In this document: in pieces, positions 48,301-60,225 of the stretch
Position numbering within the stretch: position 1 is the first letter of the stretch
How the letters are laid out: each line of letters opens with the position of its first letter
The notes under the pieces: generated by a model
Seen by the model: the letters and a program-made list of their open reading frames with translations, nothing else
Database searches by the model: none
Told to the model about the DNA's origin: nothing
Translations under genes and position numbers: made by a program
Source: Diphasiastrum complanatum
Lineage: Eukaryota > Streptophyta > Lycopodiopsida > Lycopodiales > Lycopodiaceae
Assembly (NCBI GenBank): GCA_029204225.1
Contig: MU832145.1
Coordinates: 20,880 to 84,879 of the forward strand
Direction: 5' to 3'
DNA length: 64,000 nt

Positions 48301-51300
48301 AAAAGCTGTTTTCGAGACATCTTCCGATTTTATACGGACTTGATGATATCCCGATCTGAGGTCTATTTTGCTGAAAAACTTAGCCCCGTCGAGTTGATCA
48401 AACAACTCGTCTGCCCGAGGCATAGGGTATTTATTCTTAATTGTGACTTTATTGAGGGCTCTGTAATCTACGCAAAGACGCATAGACCCCTCCTTCTTTT
48501 TCACCAATAGGACTGGTGAGGCCCATGGTGAACTACTGGTCTGAATTTGGCCTTTCCCAAGATAGTCTGTTAACTGCCTAGTTATTTCTTCATCCTCTGT
48601 TCGGCTGACCCGATACGGAGGTTTAGAAACAGGTGCTGTACCTGGTACTAGGTTTATTACATGATCTACCTCTCTGCTAGGTGGTAAACCATGTGGCAAA
48701 TCTTCAGGAAAAACATCTTTAAATTTAGACAATAAAGTTTCTAATTTACTGATTTTCTGCTGAATAGAACTGGAAATAGAAACTTCAGGAATAAACTGAA
48801 AGTCACATAAGAATACCTGATGGTCTTCGTCTCCGATTAGCTGACAGAGCTCTGAACTGCAGACCATAGGGCTGTTGGGAACATCATGCTCCCCATGCAA
48901 CTGGATCTCTCGGCCTTTATACTGAAAGCTGAGGGTGTTCTCCTGATAGTTTCTGTGGAGGGAAGGTCCTAAACTGTAGAGCCAATCTCTCCCGAGAACA
49001 ATGTCTGTTCGATCCAGGTGCATTATCTGAAAGTTTATTTGATCTTGGTACCCCTGAATACCAAGATTTAACTTACTTACCATAGTTTCCCATATTTTTT
49101 TATCTTCACCCTTAGCTAATGAAACTATGTACCTATGCTGACTAGGTACTTCTGGTAGTTTAAGCTTTTTAACCAGGGTGTGGTTGATGAAATTATGGGT
49201 TGCCCCATCATCAACCATGACTCTTACTGACTGGTTACCAACTTTCCCATGCATACGTACTAGGTCATGCGGCCCAAAGCTGAAGGGTCTCGCTAGCATT
49301 GCAGAGGTCAGCTGGCAACAGTGTTCATGATCTTCATGATACACTTTGATCTCGGAAGCTGCCGAGTCACTGGGGAAACATACAGTCTGAACAAGATGAA
49401 CTTGTTTTTTATCTTTTTTAGTGAAAGGCCCCTTGGGACACTGTCTGACTGTGTGTCCCTTGCCCATACACACAAAGCACAAACGTTCTTGTTTGGCTTT
49501 CTCAAAATCATCTGGTTTTAAGGGCTGTATGAGTGAAGGGCGTTTCTGAGGAGCTTCACCTTTAAATTTATCTTCTTTCTTTCTTTTTAAAAATTTCTTT
49601 TTAAATTGAAAGTCTTTCTGAGGAAGCTGCTCAAAAAGTGGTTGCTGTCTCGCTCTCTTCCTACCCACTGAATCATCATAGATTTGAGCATATCTGAGAG
49701 CTTGCTCAAGGGTAGTAGGCGAGTTTCTCTGGACCTCTACTTTATATTCATCTTTGAGGCCACGGACAAATCCCCTGATTTTTTGATAGTCATCCATATT
49801 TTTAATCTTTAAAATTGCCTCTCGATACTGCGAGATATATTGGATGAGGGACTTGTCCATTACTGTTCTTTCCCAGGCTTCCCAGGCTCTATCAAGTTCA
49901 TTCTCTGGTAGAAATTCTCTTAGGAAAGCTTCTTCAAAAGCTTTCCATGACCGGGGAGTCTGCCCAGTCTCCTGGAGATTTAACCACCACTTATAGGCCA
50001 TAGGCCCTAAAGAAAGACTGGCCTCAATTGCTTGCAAATGGTCAGGGGTCTGTTTAAGAGCATGAATGTTCTTCCATTTGCTGAGGAAGGTTTGTAGAAT
50101 ATCTGCATTTCTATCCTTCTCTTCCCCATTAAAAGTAGGAGGCTTTAAATCTTTAAAAACACTGGGGTGAGACCGTAAAGTCTCACCCGAAACTGATGGA
50201 AGTGGAGAAGGGGATAACTGAGAAGTGGAGGGAAGGCTTCCTTTCGCGGAACTCAAAATCAAGTTTTTGAGTTCAGCGAACGAGTCGTCCACACTGGACT
50301 TGAAATTGGCTAATGCCAGCTTCAGTTCATCCACCTCTGTTACCAATTGGAGGAACTGCTCCTTGGTAATCAGTTCGTCGAGTTCTTCGGCGAACTGTTC
50401 CTGTTCTTCTACTTCCATAGGTTCCTTCCCTTTTCTGTAAGCCAAGGCTTCTGTTTCAAGTTCGTCGAAGCCTCTCTCCTGGGGTTGATCAGGTCCCTGA
50501 GGAGTGGTCATCTTCGAAAGTGAAAGAGAGCTACCTTAACTTCTGAAGGAAAAAAGTCTAAAAGACTAATTTACAACTGTACAAGGGAAAGTAAAGATGA
50601 CTTAGCTGTTTCTGAGGACTGTACTTCCAAAGAAAGAATGAAGAGGAACCCTTTCAGCTCTTTTCCCCAAGATTTCAGACCTGCTGTTCCGAAAAATGCC
50701 AGTTTGAGGCTTCAAAACGGTACTAAATTTCCCGGTTTTTTGAGGATAGTAGCTCGCTGGTCTGATTGCAATCCAACTTGTCCACAAAAAGGCAAATCTG
50801 AAGTCCAAAAACCCTTCTGAGTTCTGAAATTTCAGAAGTCTCCTACTCGCTGATCTGGTAGGAATCCTCTTGCTCCAAATCTCTGACGTTGGGGCCCAAA
50901 AACTTGCTGAAAAACCAGATTTTCAGAAGCACTGGCAGCGCTGGCCCTGCTCCTCTTTTTTGGCTTCCAACTCGCTGAGAACCAGTGACTTTTTCCCTGG
51001 AAATCGGATGTAGGACTCTGACTGTACAGCGATGGAGGTGCTGGCTTCTTCCTACTCTAATTTCGCTGGGAAAACTATAGAGAATCCTCTGAAGTCAGTG
51101 AGAAACAGCTGTTTTTTCAGCGAGTTACCTACACTTGGAATCTAACTCCTTGCTACTGTGATTTCTCAGTGGAAATCAGAAGTTTGAAGGCTGCTCCTAC
51201 AGCGATCTTCCTCCTCAATTCTTTCCTGAGAATCTGAGAAATCTTTCCTATCCTCTGATAGCTTTCTCTACTGCTGTCCTGAACTCCCTAGGATGGAGAT

Positions 51301-51670
51301 GGCTCTGATACCAGTGTAATGTCCTAACACCACAGTAGGGCAAACACTAACTGATCCACCCAACCTTGCCTACTCCCTGATATAGAGTAAGCCCCTCCTA
51401 GCCCAGTGTGAGGACTGGTAGCATGCTACTGCCAAGTGTCGGCCACGTGGCACTGACGTGGCCGACTGCACGTCGGGACCCAACTGGGGGCCCTATCCTG
51501 CTGACAGGGTCCCTAGGCTGTGTTAGGCCCGCCATGGCTATGGACCGTGCTGGGGCACACTACTCACACTGTCTTGCCCTGTTGGTCATGTACGCTGGAC
51601 ACGACCCTGACTGTGGTATCTGACCTATCTGTGTTCTCTAGGGTTCGGCACTGGTTACGAGCTCGTAACA
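45364..51670 (-). mobile_element. gypsy-A2: apparently intact, young chromovirus-type LTR retrotransposon
   Basis: LTRs at 51315-51670 (5') and 45364-45721 (3') look identical except for a small difference at one end (agatcc versus gtcc). The primer-binding site TGGTATCAGAGCC is at 51313-51301 on the minus strand, one base from the LTR. The polypurine tract AAGGGGGAGGGAG abuts the 3' LTR. The target duplication GGTAG is at 45359-45363 and 51671-51675, and the empty site is preserved in the other gypsy-C LTR. About 790 bp of leader (50512-51300) precedes one long ORF. gypsy-A1 is a decayed relative. Confidence 0.95.
45733..50511 (-). CDS. gypsy-A2 Gag-Pol polyprotein, 1592 aa, uninterrupted
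   Basis: One frame from ATG 50511 ([10 protein letters not shown]) to a stop at 45733. Approximate residues: gag coiled region 30-95; gag core 100-330 ([12 protein letters not shown]); CCHC 345-358 ([14 protein letters not shown]); protease about 432 (VDDGATHNF, with Asp in the usual Ser/Thr place); RT 600-800 ([19 protein letters not shown]); RNase H 925-1040 ([23 protein letters not shown]); integrase HHCC 1174-1212 (CQKCQ); integrase core with [16 protein letters not shown] and DGQTERVNQ (1240-1340); chromodomain 1537-1585 ([16 protein letters not shown]). All catalytic motifs are present. Family role: reverse transcription in cytoplasmic particles, then integration, with the chromodomain guiding target choice. 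The best candidate for an active element in the window. Confidence 0.95.
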   Translation of the reverse strand: MTTPQGPDQPQERGFDELETEALAYRKGKEPMEVEEQEQFAEELDELITKEQFLQLVTEVDELKLALANFKSSVDDSFAELKNLILSSAKGSLPSTSQLSPSPLPSVSGETLRSHPSVFKDLKPPTFNGEEKDRNADILQTFLSKWKNIHALKQTPDHLQAIEASLSLGPMAYKWWLNLQETGQTPRSWKAFEEAFLREFLPENELDRAWEAWERTVMDKSLIQYISQYREAILKIKNMDDYQKIRGFVRGLKDEYKVEVQRNSPTTLEQALRYAQIYDDSVGRKRARQQPLFEQLPQKDFQFKKKFLKRKKEDKFKGEAPQKRPSLIQPLKPDDFEKAKQERLCFVCMGKGHTVRQCPKGPFTKKDKKQVHLVQTVCFPSDSAASEIKVYHEDHEHCCQLTSAMLARPFSFGPHDLVRMHGKVGNQSVRVMVDDGATHNFINHTLVKKLKLPEVPSQHRYIVSLAKGEDKKIWETMVSKLNLGIQGYQDQINFQIMHLDRTDIVLGRDWLYSLGPSLHRNYQENTLSFQYKGREIQLHGEHDVPNSPMVCSSELCQLIGDEDHQVFLCDFQFIPEVSISSSIQQKISKLETLLSKFKDVFPEDLPHGLPPSREVDHVINLVPGTAPVSKPPYRVSRTEDEEITRQLTDYLGKGQIQTSSSPWASPVLLVKKKEGSMRLCVDYRALNKVTIKNKYPMPRADELFDQLDGAKFFSKIDLRSGYHQVRIKSEDVSKTAFRTRHGHYEFKVMPFGLTNAPATFMTLMNSVLRPYLGKFVVVFLDDILVYSKTRKEHLKHLRKVFRLLRKHKLYAKQSKCEFFVEEVAYLGHIISSDGIKMDPNKVKAILSWLRPQNILELQIFLGLAGYYRRFVKEYAQIAVPMTNLLKGKGKEFIWESAQQESFDALKTALATAPVLKVVDPNQPFVVETDASDFAVGAVLTQGGRPVAFESKKLEPAQTRYSTYEKELFSIVHALKTWRHYLYGANFEVLTDHESLRYLCNQPELRGRKARWAELMQEFDMSIRYRRGKFNTVADALSRMPMINELSFTQIRNELLESLRGKCQHDAFFSIIWNSVQNRQLQTPEPVPGAGASSSKNTAASVEDDDESEYTSSDDVEDSEPVSPKQTPVVEGQLTQGFKWKQYSIQDEYLLYRDRVCVPNSEDYRQQVLYECHDNPSAGHPGIQKTYELLRRQFFWPSMKKDVHQYVTSCQKCQVNKAERLKAGGLLHPLEIPAGKWESISMDFIVGLPKTQKGNDAIWVTVDRLTKMAHFIPTKTTVRAPELARLFVDGLFKLYGLPSGIVSDRDSKFTGNFWKAVFHHLHTKLNMSTTDHPQTDGQTERVNQVLEDMLRAYVSKRQTNWEEYLSILEFAYNSTKHSATGYSPFMLMYGFQPRSPTAVGFKQEKVEAARNFLEDLNQMIEHAKRSIRQSQDRARHYADPHRRDVQFSTGEKVYLRVPVDSKTLKSGVCAKLSPRYCGPFTISRRLGEVTYELELPHSSKVFPVFHVGQLRKALTRSDNLVGDNVLVLPLDPQQPPHEPEEILDSRETQTRHTLYREYLVKWNDQPVENATWERGSVLRKIFPDFVLEDQDGS

Positions 51671-51839
51671 GGTAGGGTATTTATAGGGGCATTTGTACAC
51701 TCATTTTTCAGATTATTGATTGGTATTGCTTGGGCTCTTCGTGGGAGAACCTATTGTCTTGTTTATTGCTTGTAGGGCTTTAGTCTATTGCTGTCTTTTA
51801 TGCTTCATTGATTCAACACCTGAGATTTTGATCATAACT
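51671..51839 (+). mobile_element. 3' LTR of gypsy-C, second part
   Basis: Continues the LTR with the duplicated ggtag, then ggtatttataggggc, and ends GATCATAACT; AGTAA (51840-51844) is the right copy of the gypsy-C target duplication. Confidence 0.94.
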
Positions 51840-51844
51840 AGTAA

Positions 51845-53599
51845 TTAGTAAGAGACTGCCAATGTTTATACTAGGTATTAGGGCAGATCCGTGCCATTCT
51901 AACCCATTCGTAAAAACAACGTATCTTACGCATTTCCATGCTGTCTAAGGTCGTCCTATTGGAGTCCTTACGTTAAGGTTCTTTGACAAGGGTTTCTTTG
52001 AGAATTCGTTATTTATTTTTGCTTTATGGAAAATACTATGTTTTTCTTAAGTCGTTTCTTTAGCAAGGAGGAGGTATATTAAGAAACGTAAAACGAGGTT
52101 TTCGTCAGAAACTACTTATCCCATTCTAGTTTGTATATTGTAGATTTCGTGTTTGAATTGATAACGAGAAGTCATACCTGAATGTTTGTAGACGAGGCTT
52201 CTTGAGAGGTTGCCATAGTTGTTTTCTTTGTAAAAGTATAATCTTTATATCATAACGACAGAAAAAATGGTCTTTTTAGTCCATGACTACGTTTAAGAAA
52301 AGCGTTTAGCTAGAGTAAACAGAGTCCATTAGATTTTCTTCTTAATAAAGGTTTCAATTGAAAGCATACCTTCGCTTTGTAGTACGACAATGCTTGGTTT
52401 GAGTAAGAACCAGAGCATAGAAGGGAAAAGGCCGTAGTGAAGGATGGCACTACATTATCACATGCACCAATAGCAGATTAGTATCGTATGATGAGACATA
52501 TAAAATGTGAAAAACGAAACTTTGAGAACACCGATATACTGCAAGAACAGAAAGTAGAATCATTTTTCAAAGGCGAGTCATTAGAATTCCCTCTACCCAT
52601 CTCTGGATAGTAGAATGTATGAAAGTAAAGTGCAACAAACAATTATAAAGTATTCAAGCTATATGTCCATCGCTGGACTGCAAGCTTGAGAACCATCAAA
52701 TCATTCAAAGTATTATGAAAACATGAAGCTACTGTCCATCGCTGGACAGTAGCTGTGATTTTGATGATGAGGCAATCCGCCCATCGCTGGGTTTCATGTA
52801 TAAGATTCACTTGATAAGTTCTCACAGAATGAAAGAGAAAGGAAGTTGTCCTCATCGCTAGACAGATGCGCCTTAGTATACAAAAAACTGTAGCCACAAA
52901 TCCGCAAGGGATAGGGCCTACGCTGCATTTCAGAGGTAAAAACACAATATATGTAGACATACATGTGGCTAGTATTTCAGCGCTGCCATCAGAATGTTTT
53001 TTCGGAGATACATGTAGGAAAGAAGCCTCCATCGCTACCTTTTGGGTAGGATGTGCTTGCATTCTATTAAGTAAATGCACTTAGTATGCCCATCGCTGGA
53101 CCGCTACCATAAAAACTCATTCATGCTTTTGTGTGATGAGCAAGCATCATCAATAGCTAAGGGCTATTAACGAACTATCATTATGAGAGTAGAGCGCTGA
53201 GATAGTAATGGAAGAGGAAGAAAAAAGCTTATCGTTATGATGACACTTTGTTTATCTGTGAACTGGTAGGGCGCACTTTCAGCATATAAGAGGAGAAAGA
53301 ACTCTTCATAGTGTTGTAAAGAAAAAGCTTCGAAACTGTAGGTTCTTATAGTGTCAAGATGAGTGGTTTCCTGGAAGGTATGAGTGGGAGAGGGAAAGTT
53401 AATTTCTCTCCAATTTAGGATTTAAACTTTAAAATGTGTTTTTGAATTTTAAGTGGGAAAACCCCTTAGTCAAGAGTAAAAAACTCCTTCTTATGCAAGT
53501 GTAGAATGTTAAAAGGACCTTGTGTATTTGGAGAGGCAGTACGTCTGTCGTTTTCCACTTGTTAGATAACGAAGCAAGGCAAAACTGAACGAAGGAGCA

Positions 53600-53602
<3 letters not shown>
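51845..53602. other. Non-coding stretch with six ccatcgctgga-like motifs
   Basis: No gene recognised. Between 52665 and 53100 six variants of GTCCATCGCTGGAC occur (52665, 52734, 52779, 52850, 53027, 53088), spaced 47 to 175 bp. The one at 52732-52749 is a perfect 7-bp stem with loop TCGC. An open frame on the minus strand here repeats VQRWT only because of these motifs. Confidence 0.6.

Positions 53603-53662
<60 letters not shown>
53603..53662 (+). repeat. (GA)n microsatellite at the truncated end of copia-2
   Basis: 30 GA units. The copia-2 integrase frame runs directly into it from the right, so the tract marks a breakpoint. Confidence 0.95.
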
Positions 53663-53665
<3 letters not shown>

Positions 53666-55392
53666 TGTGTGTAAGAGAACGCTTGAGACTTATGCTTCAA
53701 AAAGTATACCCAAGTCTTTTTTGAATAATCGTCGATGAAGGTTAAGAAGTATGTTGAGCCAGCAATACTTCGGGTTTGGGCTGGTTCCCAATTATCGCTA
53801 TGAATGAGCTCCGATTTGGCTCACGTTGAACCATCAAACGGAAACTTTTGTTGATGGTGCTTGCCATAGACACAAGGTTCACATACCTCTTGGCTAGTCT
53901 CAATTGGAGGTAAGCCAAGTACAAGATTTCGATCATGAAGATACTTGATGCTTTTGTAACGTAAGTGACCATATCTTCTATGCCAAATTAAACTTTGATT
54001 AACAACTTTTGAAGATAGCGCATAAAAGCATCATTGCTAGCGGCTTTAGAGATGAAGGAAAATTGTACAAGCTTAATACAATACTTGATCCTATTATCTT
54101 GCTTTAAGTCTTTAATGAGGCATCTATCATCGCAGAATTCCACACGCATGTCGTGATCGGTTATAGCACCAACCGAGAAAAGATTTCGAACAAGCTTTTG
54201 AATAAGCAAAGCATTCTTGATCACACTTGAAAATCCAAAATTGAATTGAATTGGAATATCACCTTTGCAACTATATCTTGTGTGCTATTATCTCCTAGCA
54301 CAACTTGACATTTATACCTTCGGAAAAGGATGAAAACCAATCCTTTCTAGGAGTCATGTGTGAAGACGCTTCATGTCCATTACCCATTCCTTGCCGCTTA
54401 TTAAGTTTGGATTCACCATGATTACGTACTCATCACTACGACCACCACCACCAATGAAGTTGGTTGATTCAACTTAGGCTTGCTCGGTTGATTGAGAGTT
54501 TGATTTCCATTTGACTCGTGCTTCCTCTGCAGCTTGTTTGATATGACAATTTGATGCTGAATGTCTGCTCTTTCCGCAATAGAAACAAGGGCCTTGTACC
54601 TTGTTTGTTGAAGAAGAAGAAACTTGCTTTTGCTTCGCCTTAGATAACCAACAATCTACTTCTTTGTGGCTTTTCTACCACAAATAGAACACTTAGAACT
54701 GTTAGAAGCATTAGTACCTTGTTTCTTCTTATTCTTTGGATTTTCTTGTTGTTGTATGCAACAAGAGCTTGAGATTTTGCATTAACCTTTATTGTCCCAT
54801 AAGTTTGGGATCTTAAATCTTCTTGAAGAAGAATTCCAGCCACATCATCGTAGCTTGGTGGTTTCTCTCTAACATTTAATGTGGTGACAAGATGCTGGAA
54901 TTGTAGAGGAAGCCCATTGAGGGTGACACTAACAATGTCTAGGTCATCTACATCCTTCAATTGATCTATCACATCTTTGATTTTCAACAAGTATGTTGTC
55001 ATAGCTTCTCCCTCATTCATTTTCAAGGTATGAAACTTTTGCTTTAGGGAGAGGATCCTAGTGGAAGATGTCTCAAGCATTTGTTGGAATTTCTCCTTAG
55101 CCTCCCTAGGTGATTTGACATCAGTGACATGTGGAATAAGGCTATCCTTAGTAGACATATTGATTATGGCTAGTCCTCTACTAGCTCTTTTATCAAAAAC
55201 TTTTTTCCTCTTGAAAGTTGCGTCAGATGTATCATTTTCAGGAGGAGAAGGAGATTCTTCTTCTCCAATTGTCAAAGCCCATAGATCTAATATAACCAAA
55301 ATAGTCGTGGTTTTAAATTTCCAAACCATGTAATTTTTAACATCTAATTTGGAACTTTCACCAAGGGAAATAAATTCTCCCTTTTCAGCCAT
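53663..55392 (-). pseudogene. Ty1/copia gag-protease-integrase remnant (copia-2)
   Basis: Gag starts at ATG 55392 (MAEKGEFISLGESSKLDVKNYMVW is the opening region) with UBN2-type features (LKQKFHTLKMNEGEAMTTYLLKI) to 54640. A CCHC knuckle (CFYCGKSRHSASNC) lies at about 54590-54540. Protease-region remains (LVRNLFSVGAI) lie at about 54200. The integrase finger (HRRYGHLRYKSIKYL..CEPCVYGKHH) and core start (IHSDNWEP, FIDDYSKKTWVYFLK) occupy 53990-53680. A TGA replaces an expected Trp codon near 53822. Several frame changes; RT and RNase H absent, the element ending at the (GA)n tract. A different copia lineage from copia-1. Confidence 0.85.
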
Positions 55393-55647
55393 GAAGTATA
55401 TGTAAAGATCTTCCTAGAAACCACACAAAAAAGATTAGAAGAGACAATATAGGCAAAATCTAATAAAATATCCAGATTTGCCTTTTGCTCCTTTTGCGGC
55501 CTCTAGAGGAGAATCTCCATAACTTGCTGAGATTTCAGTTTCAACATGCAAGCTATAGATCAAACTTTGCCCCTTTTAGTATCTAAGAGCCCTGCATAAT
55601 ACTTTTGATAGAAATCTGCACCAAAAATGTGATATGAACAAAGCAAA
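55393..55647. other. Leader side of copia-2
   Basis: Non-coding. Probably the leader of copia-2 in reverse orientation, but I see no primer-binding site. It ends where the hAT-3 left terminus starts. Confidence 0.4.
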
Positions 55648-55907
55648 CATGAGGGTCCGGGCCGTAATCCCCGCGTCCGACGCCCGGACCCGGATGCGTC
55701 CGACCCCCGGACGCGTCCTTTTTTTTTAATATTTTTTTATTTTTTTAGCGTTTGGACGCGGACGCGTCCGGGGCCCAAAACGCGTCCGGGCCCCGGACGC
55801 GTTTAATCTAAAAAAAACATAAGGCGCAGGCCCTGCGGACTGTTCCGCAGAACCCGAGAGCAGAGAAAGAGGGCGGGAGAGGGAGAGAGAGAGTGAGTGG
55901 GAGAGGC

Positions 55908-55910
<3 letters not shown>

Positions 55911-55969
<59 letters not shown>

Positions 55970-56258
55970 TGTTTGTGTGTGTGTGTGATGAGTTGTGTGT
56001 GAAAATTGTGTGGTAATTTATGTGTGTGTTTGTGTGTGGATATTGTTGATTTGTGTGCATACAGATGTGTGTGTGTGGTGATATGTGTGAGAGAGAGAGA
56101 TGAAGAGACAGAGTGTGAGGTACAAAGAGAGAGAGGATTTGTGTGTGTGCGCGCGTGTACGAGACATGGTGTGTGTGTGTGTGTTGGTTTAGGATCTAGG
56201 GTTTAGGGTGCTTGGGTTTAGGGTTTAGGGTGAGAGAGAGAGATTAGATTTGCGTGCT

Positions 56259-56328
<70 letters not shown>
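55911..56328 (+). repeat. GA- and GT-rich leader of hAT-3
   Basis: (GA)n at 55911-55966 and 56282-56328, with GT-rich sequence and ttagggttt motifs (56205-56232) between. The second GA run abuts the transposase ATG. GA tracts are bound by plant BPC/GAGA factors; a promoter role here is an inference. Confidence 0.8.
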
Positions 56329-56333
<5 letters not shown>

Positions 56334-59300
56334 TGCTCGTCCCATTTGGAATGAGGTGGAGGTGATGCCCGACAAAAAGTGGCGTTGCCCTTTTTGTCGA
56401 AGGCAGTTCACAGGGAACGCCTCTCGGGTTCGAGCACATTTGGGGGGGGTTTTCGAGTCCGACCCACGGGGGGACGCTATGGGATCGGTTTTGTATGGTC
56501 ATCCCCGCTGTGGAGAGGGCTCGCATTATCAAGACATATTCTGAGCCAGCTGCTGAGCCCGACGAGCCGTCCACAAGTGTCGCGGACTCTATTTCTATTG
56601 GTGCACCCACTGCCACCGCCCCCTGCCACTGGTACACCCAGCGCCGCCGCCGCCACCGTCGCATCTGCACCCGCCACCGCCGCTGCATCCGCACCCGCCA
56701 CCACCTCCGCCACAGCCACCCGTACCCCCTCCGCCAGTACTCCCCATGGATCCACAGCCTCCACTGCTGCACCTACGCCTCTGCCATCACCGTCAGATCT
56801 GCACGGCCCGTCCACATCCTCCGCTTCCGCACCTGCACCTATGCCACCACCTCCAGATCCGCATCGTCCATCCACATCCTCTTAGCCATCCACATCCCGA
56901 GTCGCCAGACAGATGTCCATGCCGAGATCTTTCAAAGAGGGGCAGCACAGAGAGGCCACCAGGACCATAGCACAGATGTTCTATGACCTGAACCTCCCCT
57001 TTATCATGGCATCATCCCGCATCTTTCGAGAGGCTATCTCGAAAGTTGCAGTCTGCGGGCCTGGCTACACACCACCCACAGCCGACGCACTACGTGGCCC
57101 TTTGCTCCAGGACCGGGTTGCATCAGTTAGAGAGAGACTGGCCACACTGCATGAGGCTTGGGATAGATACGGCTGTTCCATCATGGCTGATGGGTGGACT
57201 GATCGTCGCAGACATCCACTTATCAACGTGATTGTTTCTAGTTGTTACGGTTCCATGTTCTTGCACAGCATCGACGCCTTCGAGGCAGGGAGAGTGCATT
57301 TGGCTGAGTACATTTACGGCATCATTCGCGCAGCGATAGAGGAGGTCGGGCCACAGCGCGTTGTCCAGGTATAATCTTCTTTCATTAGTTGCTTGGTCAT
57401 TTACTGGTTAATGTTGAAACAATAGTTTTGCGTAGTTTGCGATTGATTGCAATGTGTTTCCAAGCTATGAATTGACCGTGTGAACGTATCGCAAAAGGTT
57501 GTGACGGACAATGCGTCCAACTGCCGCGGTATGGGGGAGCTTCTTATGGCAAACTACCCCTCCATTGTCTAGACTTCATGTGCCGCACACTCACCGGACC
57601 TCCTCCTGCATTTCATCGGGCGCCTGCCTTTGGTCAGTGAGATTTTCACGAGGGCACTTGCGGTTGTGGACTTCGTCACACGCAAGCGCCGCATGACGGC
57701 CCTTTTCTGCACATTCAGCAGGTAAGCACCTACTTATGTTTTGGCTCGTTCAAGATGCTTCCTTATTTTTTGCTTGTTTCATGTGTGCCTCTCATTCCGT
57801 TTGTCAATGCAGGCTCAACTTGAAGAAGCCCGCTCGCACGCTTTGCCTACCAGTTCATCATGCTTGAGCGGCTACACAAGCTCAGGGGTGAATTGCGGCA
57901 CATGGCCACTTCGGCAGAGTTCACCGCCATGGACCTATCCACGACCCCAGAGGGCTTGGCCTTCCACGACATCCTCTTCATGGAGCCTTTCTGGGTGGAT
58001 ATGCAGCAGTTGATGGACGTCATGCGCCCCATCTACTCTGTTCTGAGGCTCGTTGATCGCGAGGGGTGCACGATGGGCCTCATTTACGAGTTCATGGACC
58101 GCATAGGCGAGTCTCTCCAGCGTTCTGAGCTGGACCCTGCCAGGTATAACCTTTTTCCGTCTCACCATCCTTACTTCCATTTCGCACTCTGTTTCGTCTT
58201 GCTACCGCAACACGATGGTATGTAACTGTTGTCTCCACGTGGTTTGGTCCACAAGTTTGAGCCTATCAGGCGCTTGTGGCAGCGGCGATGAGATAAGTTT
58301 CACCGGCCCATTCACAGTGTGGCCCACATACTGCATCCGCTGTTTCAGAGCAAGAGGCAATACGACGATGCAGAGCTGCGTGCGGACTGGTTCGCATACA
58401 TCCGCCTCCTCAGCAGCGACACTGGGTTCCGCAGCAGGCTCGAGGTGCAGAGGCTCGATTACAGGTAAACTCTTGATCTATCGTACGTTGTCGTTCGTTC
58501 AATTTCCCTGTGCAGGGCTCAAAGTGTACTCAAGCATATCGTTGCTCAACTGCAGGCACTCTCTGGGGCTGTTCGGCGAGGACCTTGCACGTGTTCGAGA
58601 GAACAGGCTCTTGCCTGTATCATGGTGGGAGAGCTACGGCGCCGGGCAGCCAGACCTGAGGACGCTCGCGCTCCGAGTCCTTTCACAAGTATGTTGTCTA
58701 ATCTCATTCATCCAACCAGTTTTCCCATTTTCTCTACAAGGTCGGTACTCACTCGAGGAGTTGCCAATTAATGCAGGACTGTTCTGCTTGCGTGTGCGAG
58801 CGGAACTGGTCAGCGTTCAGCCTTGTTCACACGAACAGGCGGAACCGTCTGACGACGGAGCGATGCAATGACCTGGTGTACTGCAACACCAACACCAGAG
58901 TGGTTCGACGCATCACGAAGAGCATGAGGGTAGGTTGCGCACGCACCGTACTGCTGCAGGTATTTATCGTTGCTCTTCCGTTTTGCTTTCGTATTGGTTT
59001 AAGACATTCAATTTAATGCCCTCACGGTTGCTTCGGCTATTCTCACGAATGATTGACTTGTGCAGGTCAATCCGATGAGTGCCTGGTTGCAGCGGCCGAT
59101 CATGAGCCAAAGCCAGAGGTTGATCCAGACGATGCCGCTTGGCGTGCTCTACGGGGTGAGCCCGAGGATGATGCCGATGTCGATGAGACCACCACCCTCC
59201 CTGCTGACGTTCCATTGCCCTCCTCTGATGATGAGCCCACATATGATTCAGACGAGACGGTCAACCTTGCAGGGGATGGTCCACGTGCCCCACCCAGTAC

Positions 59301-59661
59301 TCCCGCATCACGCCCCCTTTCCGATGATGGTTGGTCAGAGTTTGCGAGGCTGCCCAAAGACAGATAGTGCAGAGACGACTCAGAGCATCACAGGCAGGCA
59401 GTTCTTCCCAGAGACCCCCCCGTGGCAGAGGGAGGACCCCCAGGCAGGAGTGTACCACAGAGGGTTCCTTCCGGCAGACCCAGAGGCAGGCCAGCCAAGA
59501 GGGGATGCACTGATGATTTTTCTAGTTGTCTCTTGGCAGGCGTTGGCCCAGACTTACAGGAGTCCCAGATGCCTCCAGACTCCCAGCCAGACTTTGTATT
59601 TGACACCCCTGCAGATGCATCTGGCATGCAGAGGGATGATTTTTTTAGCACAGACTTGTAG
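56329..59661 (+). pseudogene. hAT-3 transposase, spliced, with several lesions
   Basis: Exons by splice sites: 56329-57368, 57498-57721, 57813-58143, one ending 58464 (start uncertain), 58556-58688, 58777-58929, 59066-59661. Exon 1: BED finger (CPFCRRQF...H), Pro/Ala/Thr linker, then the DUF659 start (MADGWTDRRRHPLINVIV). Later exons: VVTDNASNC, SCAAHSPDLLLHF, MLERLHKLRGELRHM, HILHPLFQSKRQYDDAEL, LLPVSWWESYG, hATC (CERNWSAFSLVHTNRRNRL), acidic tail and an AT-hook (RPRGRPAKRG, about 59480). Lesions: TAG 56883, TAG 57570, TGA 58289, TAG 59365; frame changes near 56450-56560, 57842 and 59074. Inactive. Confidence 0.87.
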
Positions 59662-59824
59662 ATACTAATACACATTTTAGCATCACCATGTACAGTGGCA
59701 TCAGATGAGATGTATATATTTTTTTACAGTCTATTTGTGTCATGGCTAATTTATCGTGGTTGCTTACAAATGGTTAGCTCTGTGAAATTTGAATGGTTAG
59801 TCAGAAATGGTTTGCTCCGTGCAA

Positions 59825-59826
<2 letters not shown>

Positions 59827-59912
<86 letters not shown>
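59827..59912 (+). repeat. (GA)n microsatellite in the hAT-3 3' region
   Basis: 43 GA units, about 165 bp after the transposase stop. Followed by A/C-rich sequence with ccctaaacc motifs (about 60000-60035). Confidence 0.96.
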
Positions 59913-59913
<1 letters not shown>

Positions 59914-60225
59914 ACATCTGCATCTCATTCATAACATATGCATCATGTTCAACCATTTAACATAACATGCTAAACCCGACACCCTAACAAATGGCACAGT
60001 TAACATAACACCCTAAACCCTAACAAATCATCCTAAACCCACAACCCCACAGCCATAACCATCAAAACAAGCCACAACCATAATCATCATAACCACATCC
60101 ATAAACATCATCAACCCCACCCCACGTCCTCATTGTGTCGTAGGCATTGCACCACAGGTATGTGCAAATTCAACATCAAAGTTGCACTTGTGTAGCATAC
60201 ACTTAAACCTGCTTAGAATGTATTA

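Noticed and set aside
49190-49216. Unusual protease active site DDGA in gypsy-A as a functional novelty
   Set aside because: Present in both gypsy-A copies, and plant gypsy proteases vary at this residue, so it looks like a lineage variant.
52643-53080. Minus-strand ORF of 145 codons with repeated VQRWT
   Set aside because: The repetition comes from the CCATCGCTGGAC DNA motif; there is no homology and no codon-like pattern beyond it.
56205-56232. Telomere-like TTTAGGG repeats (also scattered near 17520, 24330, 60010 and 63005)
   Set aside because: Only two to four units at each place, found inside transposon copies. Too short to call an interstitial telomere.
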